Part shown: positions 55,620-64,000 of the stretch, piece after piece
Layout: every line of letters starts with the position of its first letter
Numbering within the stretch: position 1 is the stretch's first letter
Assembly: GCA_958510825.1 (NCBI GenBank)
Contig: OY294051.1
Span: 27,577,265 to 27,641,264, forward strand
Reading direction: 5' to 3'
Source: Brachypterus glaber
Taxonomy: Eukaryota; Arthropoda; Insecta; Coleoptera; Kateretidae
DNA length: 64,000 nt
The notes under the pieces: model-generated
What the model saw: only the letters and a program-made list of their open reading frames with translations
Told to the model about the DNA's origin: nothing
Databases searched by the model: none
Position numbers and translations under genes: made by a program

Positions 55620-57293
55620 ATGGAAAAAATTGAACATCGTTATGTGATACAATCTTTCATTTGAAAGGCCTTAGTCCAACCAATATTAAAGCGGAGCTAG
55701 ATTCTACTCTGGGGGAGTCTGCTCCTTCGTTTTCAACAGTAAAATTTTGGGTGGTAGAGTTTAAACGAGGCCGTACCAGCTGCCAAGACGAACATCGCAG
55801 TGGTCGACCAAATGAGGTGACCACGCCAGAAATGGTAAAGAAAATCCACAAAATGGTATTGGATGACCGTCGACTGAAAGTCCGCGAGCTTGCAGATATG
55901 GCAGGCATTTCAAAAAGTGCTATACATCGCATATTAACTGAAGATTTGCACATGAGAAAGCTATGCGCAAGATGGGTGCCGCGATTACTCACAATTGAAC
56001 AAAAACAGCGCCGTGAGGATGTTTCAATCGAATGTTTGGCGAAGTTTCAATGCAATAAAGCGGAGTTTTTGCGTCGATTCGTAACCATGGATGAAACATG
56101 GGTCCATCACGCCACGCCTGAGACGAAGGAAATGGACTGAAAAAGGAGAATCGGCTCCAAAAAAGGCGAAGACAGTTCCATCTGCAGGAAAGGTCATGGC
56201 ATCAGTTTTTTGGGATGCGCGTGGGGTAATTTTCATTGATTACACAGCCCCACAAAAAAAAAAAGTTCGGATCTCTAGACCAGACATGTGTATCCTTATG
56301 TATTTTGGCCCGCTGAATCCGAATCCGAGGTCAGAAAAAGCCCTACACCCCAGGAATTGGCCCCAGAGGCCGAAAATGGCCGCTGAAAGGTGTGAAACGG
56401 GAATTTTCGGCCTCTGGGGCCAATTCCTGGGGTGTAGGGCTTTTTCTGACCTCGGATTCGGATTCAGCGGGCAAAAATACATAAGGATACACATGTCTGG
56501 TCTAGAGATCCAGACTTTTTTTTTTTTGTGGGGCAGCCCCACAAAAAAAAAAGTCCGGATCTCTAGACCAGACATGTGTATCCTTATGTATTTTGGCCCG
56601 CTGAATCCGAATCCGAGGTCAGAAAAAGCCCTACACCCCAGGAATTGGCCCCAGAGGCCGAAAATGGCCGCTGAAAGGTGTGAAACGGGAATTTTCGGCC
56701 TCTGGGGCCAATTCCTGGGGTGTAGGGCTTTTTTTGACCTCGGATTCGGATTCAGCGGGCAAAAATACATAAGGATACACATGTCTGGTCTAGAGATCCA
56801 GACTTTTTTTTTTTTTTGTGGGGCTGTGTTATCTTAAGAAAGGAGAAACAATCAATGTATACATATAATATATTATGCAAACTTATTGCAGCGTTTAAAT
56901 GATGAAATTAAGAAAAAACGGCCGCATTTGGCGAGTAAGAAAGTTTTATTTCATCAAGACAATGCACCAGTTCACACATCCGTTATTGCGATGGCCAAAA
57001 TCAATGAGTTAAAGTTTGAATTGCTTCCTCACGTACCCTATTCGCCAGACTTAGCCCCCTCGGATTATTTTCTGTTTTCGAACTTGAAAAAATGGCTCGG
57101 TGGTAAAAGATTTGCCAACGGTGAAGAGGTGGAGTCTGCGGTTGATGGCTATTTTGAGGAGCTCGACGATTCTCACTTTAAACAGGGTATCTAAGCAATT
57201 GAACATCGCTGGGAAAAATGTATCAAACTAAAAGGAGACTATGTAGAAAAAAAAAATATTTTTTTCGATTTTTTTTTGTGTTTTCTTTGTTAG
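55620..57293 (+). pseudogene. mariner transposase, multiply broken
   Basis: ATG at 55620 starts MEKIEHRYVIQ. A one-base loss near 55650-55654 shifts the frame to HLKGLSPTNIKAELDSTLG. The helix-turn-helix regions follow: STVKFWVVEFKRG, HRSGRPNEVTTPEMV, VRELADMAGISKSAIHRILT. WVPRLLT and the first catalytic Asp in VTMDETWVHH come next. A second frame break lies near 56122-56130. Translation continues KKAKTVPSAGKVMASVFWDA and GVIFIDY, where the MITE dimer sits, then YLKKGETIN. Another small disruption is near 56855-56870. The last part has LLQRLNDEIKKKRPH, HQDNAPVHTS (second Asp) and YSPDLAPSDYFLF, whose PSDY Asp follows the second Asp by 34 residues (D,D34D). A stop at 57192-57194 interrupts the C terminus, which would otherwise run to about 57293. 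Confidence 0.9.
56243..56828. mobile_element. head-to-tail dimer of a palindromic Harbinger-like MITE
   Basis: The insertion begins CACAGCCCCACAAAA and ends TTTTGTGGGGCTGTG, with TTA at 56240-56242 and 56829-56831. It contains two nearly identical ~293-bp palindromic monomers joined at GTGGGGCAGCCCCAC (56528-56542). Each monomer has ~125-bp arms with CTAGACCAGACATGTGTATC, CCCGCTGAATCCGAATCCG and GAATTGGCCCCAGAGGCCG. The arms differ at one end base pair (GTTCGGATC versus GGATCCAGAC type). The long open frames on both strands across it (to 248 residues) come from the palindrome and are not genes. Confidence 0.9.
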
Positions 57294-57321
57294 GCCGACG
57301 AATTCTGGGACCACCCTCGTA

Positions 57322-57598
57322 TTTAAACTTTTAAAATAAAAATCGACAGTAAAAAGAATATCCAATTAATTCATTTTAAAAATTACACACCGTATATTGT
57401 TTTAATTAAAACACCGTATATTGTTTTAATTAAAATGACTGCTTTGAATTTTATTTTAAGCCATACAAAGAAAAACAAAACATAAATGCGTAGGTTAAAA
57501 TCAGCATCAATTATAAGTTTGTAAATAACATTACTTCTATGGTATTTTCTAGACATACGATTTTTTATAATGGTGCTTTAGTAAATCGTACCAATTTC

Positions 57599-57645
<47 letters not shown>

Positions 57646-57716
57646 TACAATTATGTAATATAAATAAATTATAATACAGACTTAGTTAGAACAAAAATAC
57701 AATCAGTATATTTCTA
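57322..57716. other. no gene seen; AAT microsatellite
   Basis: AT-rich DNA with an uninterrupted (AAT)n run at 57601-57644 and a doubled 21-base phrase (CACCGTATATTGTTTTAATT) near 57389-57430. Confidence 0.6.
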
Positions 57717-58775
57717 CACTAAAAAAAATGAACATTTCGAAGTGTAAAAGTTTAAAAAGAAAATTACCTTTTATGTACCGAATTTTTTTATAAAATTATA
57801 AAAAAATATATAAAATTACATGTTCCATACCGAAAAAATTAGAAAAAAAACAATAAATGTCCGTGTAACTGCACTGTAAGAAAGGATTCCGTTACGCATT
57901 ATTGGTTATTTTGTTGGCACAATTAATTCCGATAAAATTACGAAATGCTTTTAAGCATTTAATTTAAAATTAAAAAAATATATTAAAATGTAATTTTTTA
58001 ATTTTTAGCAGTATTTTATGGTAAAAATAAATTTCTGGTATACATTTGGGCAACAAAATAACCTATTTTATATTTTGCGACTCTTATAAGCTCATAATCA
58101 CACGCATTTTGCGTGTTCTTATAGACCCATAAGAGGTCTCTACTTTTTTTTCTTTTGGGTTGGCAACAGACAAAAGCCTATCATTTGAAGTTTTCCGTGC
58201 AAATGTCAACGACGCTTTAAAGTTTAATTTTCTACAAAATTTTGTGTTTAGGTTATTTTTTACCGTGTTAAAATTGTCTCTTGGTTACTTGCAGTGAAAA
58301 AGAGAAGATATGATTATAAAATATATCAAAATATCATTTGTTCTTAGAATTTTAAACATAGCGAAACCTGTAATGCCAACCCGAAATAAAAATCCCTAAA
58401 TCAGTCATCGATTTAAATGTAAGTTTTTTTAAATTTTAGAAGAAAATAGAAAAAATTGTATAAAGCACTCGTTTCATAACACGTTTTTAGCGCAGTACTT
58501 TAGAAAACTCGCCGTTTGCGGCTCGTTTTCTAAACTTGTAATCGTACGCTAAAAACGTATGTTATGAAACTAGTACTTTAATATAATATTATGCGTACCG
58601 TAATTTTATATTAGATTCAAAATGTTTATTTATTTTACGAATAAAATACCAAAAATTTATTGTTTTGTTTCCAATTCTACGGTATGGAACATGTAATTTT
58701 ACAAAAGAAAATCGGTACATAAAACTTTATTTTATTTTTAAACTTTTGCACTTCGAAATGTTCGTTTTTTCAGTG
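57717..58775. mobile_element. 1.06-kb inverted-repeat element carrying the 25981-type repeat
   Basis: CACTAAAAAAAATGAACATT on the left and AATGTTCGTTTTTTCAGTG on the right are inverted ends. The match continues through TTCGAAGTG, TTTTATGTACCGA and ATTACATGTTCCATACCG for about 110 bases. TA precedes the left end and TG follows the right. The middle (58073-58573) carries the same ordered blocks as 25981-26335 and a hairpin with CGTTTCATAACACGTTTTTA arms around CTCGCCGTTTGCGGCTCG. No coding region. Confidence 0.65.
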
Positions 58776-58984
58776 TGTTTAAGTGTTTAGTGAAGTATAA
58801 ATGACCCGACCAATGTCAGCGCGGCGGAAAATGAAAATTTGAAAATTAAACCTCTTAAAAGTAATTAGTTAAAAATTAATTCAAATACGTTTGGGATTGT
58901 TAATAAAATAGTAAACATACCTTGGCGGGAATGACTAATTAACACGCCTCGATATGTGATATACTATTAGTTCGAGCTATTTCA

Positions 58985-59250
58985 ATCCTGCTTAGCGGGA
59001 ACGCACTAAGTTTAATACTAAGGGCATAACCATAGGCTGGGATAACAACATGGTACATAACAATGCGATGCCGTGATTGGCTTGATGTGCCGCCATGTAT
59101 CTTGTAAGCCAATCACGGCATCGCATTCTCATGTTTTATGGTCTTATGCAAGCTTCTGGATAGGCCTTAAGACGAGATAGATGCGTAGGCGATCATACAA
59201 ATATCGAGTTTATTGTTCTCTCGACTTAATGCGTTTGTGTTAAGCAGGAT
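58985..59250. mobile_element. MITE with ATCCTGCTTA ends, hosting another MITE
   Basis: ATCCTGCTTAGCGGGAACGC at 58985 is matched by GCGTTTGTGTTAAGCAGGAT ending at 59250, with ACTAAG / CTTAAT adjoining. The 147-bp MITE at 59021-59167 sits inside, so the outer element is the older insertion. Confidence 0.6.
59021..59167. mobile_element. palindromic MITE, AGGGCATA ends (copy 2)
   Basis: Same family as 6221-6367: TA on both sides, arms around ATGCGATGCCGTGATTGGCT and AGCCAATCACGGCATCGCAT. Nearly identical to copy 1 despite the 53-kb separation. Confidence 0.75.
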
Positions 59251-59289
59251 AGATTTATATGCTAAAAAGGGATGCTCTTAAGTGTCACT

Positions 59290-59575
59290 ATTTAAGACTC
59301 CATAACTCACTTAATATTTATTTTTGGGCCAGGGTGTATTACACCCGGTGTAACAAACTTTTTTTTTAGTTTTTAACATGGAATCGTTTTGCAGTGTCAA
59401 ATTATTTATTTAGCGATTTTTTTTGCGGTCCTATTTAAGTGACCTACATTTAATGGGTCGTAACTCTATTAGGACCAATTTGCGGCCCTATGTTTATATG
59501 ACTTTTTTAACATACTTTTTGATATATTATGTGCCCTTTCAATGATGGTATTCTTCCCTTCTGGGACACGCTGTA
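59290..59575. mobile_element. right half of a TACAGGGTGTCCCA element
   Basis: Matches 23040-23289 of the element at 22583, including AATATTTATTTTTGGGCCAG, TTGCGGCCCTATGTTTAT and the end GGGACACGCTGTA, then TA. It has a short insertion before the end (TATTCTTCCCTTCT). The left half is missing. Confidence 0.6.
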
Positions 59576-62509
59576 TATATTGTAGATTAACATTTATTTT
59601 TTCTGAATATAAATATATCTATTTCATTTTATATGCCGTTTTTTTTATTTTGCTAAAGCTAATTGAAATATCAAAAATCGAAATGTTGGCATTATTCATA
59701 TTTATATTTTGTACTCAGGATGGTGTTCAATAATTATGTCATTGACCTGGGGAGGGGGTTTATTTAAAAGGGACGGCCCATATAAAATGTTTCAATTATA
59801 CGTGACAAAGTAGTCACTGAACGGGGGAAGGGGGTTTAAAAATAGCAAAAATTCCGTGACATAATTGCTGAACAGCCCCTTATTGTTAATTTAAGTTTTC
59901 ATTGGTACGATTTACCAATCTTAGGGTATTATTCTATAATTTTAATTAATTATTTTGTAAACATCTAATTGGTTAAGAGTATTTTTTAGTTGGATTTAAG
60001 TTTTTATTTTTATATAAAATCTCCAAAATTTTATTTAAACCACGATTTAAACAATATTTTGTCACAAAAAAGCAGAAAACAAAATTAAATAATAAAAATT
60101 AACAGCTTTATTTTATGTTTAATATAACAGGAACCTTAGGATAAAATATAGATTTTTTGGGACCTCTTCTCGGAGGCTATTGAGTATCACATTTCAGGTC
60201 TATAGCACAAAACATATTTTTAAGGGTAAAAGTCAAACGGTACGTCTCATCGAGAAATGTAAAGAACAAAACATTTAGAATACAAATATGTTTTTTTATT
60301 CTCATTTTTTTTTGTTATTTGCATACCGTTGAGCTTTTACATCTTCAAAAACAGGTTTTGTCCCCCTTTTTTTAAGCTTACTACTATATAATATTTTTTC
60401 CAGAAAAGGAGACTACCATTATTTTAAGTTTTACTTCAAATTACCAACTTTTTTAATGTGATTGGGGGTGGGGGGTGTTCTCCCGATGGTAACAGCTCTG
60501 TTTAGCCTCGATGCGGTACTTTTTAGTGTTGAGTTATCAACCTGAATTTTGGTACAAATAATTTATAATAATAATTTGGATTTTTAATTGGCAGTCTATT
60601 TTTTAAGAACCACCCTAAGGTACCTACATAATCTGGGACTTATCTAAATATAATTCCACTATAGTGGACAGTACTAAGACAATCATTTATTAACATTGCA
60701 AAGTTGGCTTGGTAAAAACGTCAAAATTTGGCATTTGACAAATGCACATAAGGGTGGAACAAACCTTATAGTTTGTTAAAAAATTAATTAAATTCTAATA
60801 GTGGGAAAAATTTGGCTCTTAGAACCAATAATAAGCCTGCAAATTTTCACTTCGGTCAAACAACACATTCATCCGCCCCAAGCTTGCTGTGGTCAAAATA
60901 ACAGTGTAAAACTACCGCAAGCAAAGTAAGCATTTATTTATACGATATTTTTTAATAAATTTTATAAAATGTATTTGTCGTTTGGGACAGATGAAGATAT
61001 TGTTTGATCGAAGTAAACATTAACAGGATTATTTCCAAATAACAACTTTATCCACTATTAGATTTTAATTTTTTTTTAAAAATACCTATAACGTTCGTTC
61101 CACGAGAGATGTGCGTTAGCACATCTCTCACTGTCATAAAATAACAAAAAGAAATTATTTTTTTCCTGCTGCTTTTTAAACAGAAAAATTTACAAAATAA
61201 TTTAAGAAAATTTTAATTTAATTAAAAATAGAAACCAAAATTTCTGCTTTTATGGAAGAGTAATATTAAATAATTTATAATAATTTATATTTTTTTCTTT
61301 TTTGTATAAGACTGAAGGCCTACTATATTTTGTATAATTTAGTTTTAAAATACTATTTAATTAATCACTATTTTTATATCCCTTTACCCATATATACATA
61401 TAATATACAGGGTTCTGCCAAATGGAAACCGCAGATAAAAAACGTAATTTTATGTTGATTTAACCTAAATGCTTCCTAAGGGAGTGTATTTTTTTAATAT
61501 ATTAAAAAATTGTACAAAAATTGAAAAACGCTGAAATTGAGTAATATATGACATCTAAAACATTCTAATTGTGTTTATCTTGCATCATATCGATTTAAAA
61601 AGAAGCACATTATTATTATTATTATTATAAAAATCCACCATATTTTAAAATTTTACATAAAAGATGTTAAAAATTATAATCCAAACTGTATGTTGCCCCC
61701 CCCCCAAAAAAAGAGACACTTGTGATCCCAATACAGAAAATGTAGCCGATTTATTATTCTATAGAAGCTTAGTACTATACTGCCCGACTACGCTAAAAAG
61801 CAGTATAGTCACCATGTCAAGTTTCAAATTTTTTAATAACGGATTTTTGGAGATATTTAAAAAAAATTGACGAGAAGGCGTCAAAGAGCTCTAGCTCCCT
61901 TAGGAAAAATTTCTGGATTAAGGCATGTTGGGTTAAATCATCATAAAGTCACGTCTAGTATCTGGTTTTCATTTGGAAGTGTTTGGACACTGTGTATTTA
62001 TTTGTTTCTTGAGATATTCCTATAATAAATTATTTATTAATTATAATATTATGTAAAAAAAATCAAAAAAGTAATTATAATATAGTAAATGTGATCTAAA
62101 AATCTATATCTGTGTAATTATTTTATCAAAAAAATAAAATTAATTTAATTAAAAATTATTAAGAAACTATTAATTAACATTAATGTTAAAACAAGAACAA
62201 TAGTTGAATATACAATCAAAAACTAAAAATGTATTTTATTTAAAACCTATTATTACAGAAAGATTGTAGGTTTTTAAAATTTAAGCCTACGGTCAAAATT
62301 AATTAAATTATAAATTATTCTTTAAGAATTATGGGGGGGCTAAACTAAATTAGGACAGGGGAAAGCTAGCTCTATTGTGCGGCAATCGTAATGCTCCCAA
62401 CATATTAAATAGCAAAAGAAAGTGTCCACCATGTTGGATCCGCCATTTTGAACTTTTAAATTGTATTGTCAAATTTAAAATTAACGTTCTCAAAAAAACT
62501 TAAAATTCT
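59576..62509. other. no gene seen; one short hairpin
   Basis: AT-rich DNA. A perfect hairpin GAGAGATGTGC-GTTA-GCACATCTCTC is at 61104-61129. TACAGGGTTCTGCC and CCTAAGGGAGTG near 61409-61485 are a lone end of the 22583-type family. A poly-C/poly-A patch is near 61698. The open frames at 59542 and 61664 have no recognisable product. Confidence 0.45.
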
Positions 62510-62765
62510 TCTTCTTCTTCCTTTATTTTGGCCTTTTCTCAGTGAGATAATTAGCCAGATCCCTCTTAGTTACTCAATTCACCAAGAGTGGTTCTTGTTT
62601 GGCTTTTCGCCATGCCCACTCCTGTTTTAAATATATAAAATTTCCAGTCTTCTGTAAGACCTTTTCTTTTTCTTTTCCTTTTTTCCTTTTCGTGTTTACT
62701 GTTGGTTGTGTTAGCTGTTGCCAAGGCAGTTTTTTCTAATTTGTAATTATATTTGCGCATGCGCT
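62510..62765 (-). pseudogene. 3' end of a non-LTR retrotransposon ORF2
   Basis: On the minus strand a 64-codon frame ends with TTLGELSN and a stop. One base out of frame it continues LANYLTEKRPK and a stop that overlaps AATAAA, followed by a (GAA)n tail (to about 62508). An ORF that ends just before AATAAA and a triplet tail is typical of several insect LINE clades. Nothing of the polymerase core remains, so the clade is not assigned. Confidence 0.5.
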
Positions 62766-63288
62766 AGCATATAAAAAATTTTGTACGTATAAAAACTTCT
62801 TCACGTGTTAGTTGCTTCCAAATAAAAATTTATCAGCATTATAAATGATTAAAAAACATAAAATTCCCTTCTTACTCCAATATAATCACATGTTCGTCAT
62901 TTTACTGCATATCTTCCATACAATCACTATAAAATATATAAAATCGATTCTGGGGCATATCTAAGATAGCAAATAAATAAATAAATAACTAATACTAAAA
63001 GACTTGATGCTAGAAAATTAAACGCGTTTAACGTATTACTAATTCCTGCCGAAAGTACATATTACTCGTTTCAAGGATGAAAAGCAACTGCTTAAAATTC
63101 TTATTTCGTAAATATAAAACTAATAACAAAGAAAGCGCCCGCCATCTAAGATCTGTCATTTTTTATTTTTTAAATCAGAGTCCTCTAAAACACTACACTA
63201 TAAATTTCACAACTTTCACTGACTTTTGGATTTCCCAGGTCATAATACAGTGCCCCCGGGAGCACACACGAGGCACTATTACAGTATA
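62766..63288. other. no gene seen
   Basis: AT-rich DNA without recognised repeats. The 70-residue frame at 63077 has no motif. Confidence 0.4.
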
Positions 63289-63498
63289 GCAGGCCCGTCG
63301 AGAGAGGGGGTGATTCCCCGCGGGACCAGTGTTTTTTCGTGGGGTCAGGATTTCAATCGAAATCCTGAAATCCGGGGAAAAGTTAAACATTTTTGAAGCC
63401 GATTTAGTCATCAAAATTTTTGGCGGGGGTAAATATTTTAGTCGGGAGCCTGTAGGTTACTCCCCCCGGACCCCGACTTTCTCTCGACGGTCCCGCAT
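63289..63498. mobile_element. 210-bp MITE with GCCCGTCGAGAGA ends
   Basis: GGCCCGTCGAGAGAGGGGG on the left is matched by GACTTTCTCTCGACGGTCCC on the right, and GATTCCCCGCGGG has a C/G-rich counterpart inside the right arm. GCA lies on both outer sides and may be a three-base duplication. A second hairpin CAGGATTTC-AATC-GAAATCCTG lies inside. It is GC-richer than the region. Confidence 0.6.
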
Positions 63499-64000
63499 TA
63501 TGGGCTATACTCGTTTCTACGAACCTTTATTCAAACCTAGTTAAAAAAATTAAATTCAGGTTAGGTGATCAGAGAGGAAAAAAATGCCAAATTAAATAAA
63601 AAAAAATTCCCATTGATATAAAAATGTACTCAGGGCCATAGCTAAGGCACTGCAAGGGGGCCATTATTTTATGAATTATGCCAAAATTTAAAAGTTTAAG
63701 TTTTACAATTTTAAATAAAAAAAAACAAAGAAAAAGCCCTAACGAATATACAAATTCGATGGTATATTTAGTTTAACAATTTAAAATTCCACAAAAAAGT
63801 TTTACGAATTTCACGCTAGTTTTTTAAGTTAAACAATTTTTCTGCAAAAATGGGTTAATTACAAACGTTTTAATTTCCTTGAATTTAAATAAGAGACTTT
63901 CTTATTAAGCTTTAAATCTGAATAAAAATTAACTGGACAACTGTTTTACATTTAATGCACGTCAAATCCCTTAAACTTTGTGCAAATTTGATTGCATGGA
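63499..64000. other. no gene seen
   Basis: AT-rich DNA with no recognised gene or repeat. Confidence 0.45.

Larger units (their letters stand above)
55441..57319 (+). mobile_element. mariner transposon, interrupted by a MITE dimer
   Basis: The left end CGAGGGTGGTCCCAGAAGTA and right end TTCTGGGACCACCCTCG are inverted repeats. TA is duplicated outside both ends (55439-55440 and 57320-57321). Without the 586-bp insertion at 56243-56828 and its extra TTA the element is about 1.29 kb, the usual size of mariner. It encodes one damaged transposase. The CGAGGGTGGTCCCAGAA ends and D,D34D transposase place it in the mariner family. I do not assign a subfamily. Confidence 0.9.

Noticed and set aside
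56091..56837. Open frames of 248 (plus) and 180 (minus) residues
   Set aside because: They read through the palindromic MITE dimer in the mariner; the two strands give nearly the same protein because the DNA is its own complement.

Overview
The window is nuclear DNA of an animal, most probably an insect. It is very AT-rich, has spliced exons and no operons, and is crowded with eukaryotic mobile elements: CR1-group non-LTR retrotransposons, a mariner with a D,D34D transposase, tRNA-headed SINEs, and many small inverted-repeat elements. The only host gene I recognise encodes an insect neuropeptide, allatostatin CC. A beetle fits the repeat content, but that is a weak inference.

Layout. About 0.6-12 kb holds short inverted-repeat elements, satellites and relics. 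One of these is a TA-flanked element (3207-5591) that carries a reverse-transcriptase fragment and, inside it, a PIF/Harbinger-like element. About 12.9-19.85 kb is a nearly complete CR1-group retrotransposon (element A: PHD/coiled-coil/SGNH-like ORF1, then endonuclease and reverse transcriptase). Its ORF2 is split by a second, 5'-truncated retrotransposon (element B, 15461-17563) flanked by the duplication TGACACA. About 20-40 kb is non-coding and made of MITEs, foldback elements, SINE pieces and a tyrosine-recombinase fragment.

The host gene. Two plus-strand exons, 40051-40206 and 54283-54375, join in phase 0 across a 14-kb intron. They encode the C-terminal part of an allatostatin-CC precursor ending in VYWRCFFNAVTCF and a stop. 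The signal-peptide exon was not found and should lie upstream, in or outside the window. The intron holds two SINEs, a Harbinger-like element and several palindromes.

Downstream, 55441-57319 is a dead mariner whose transposase is interrupted by a head-to-tail dimer of a palindromic MITE with TTA target duplications. From 57.7 to 64 kb there are further inverted-repeat elements, a LINE 3' end and unassigned AT-rich DNA.

The main biological content is therefore one neuropeptide gene spread over a transposon-dense region, and a clear record of insertions within insertions. All identifications come from reading the sequence; no database search was possible.
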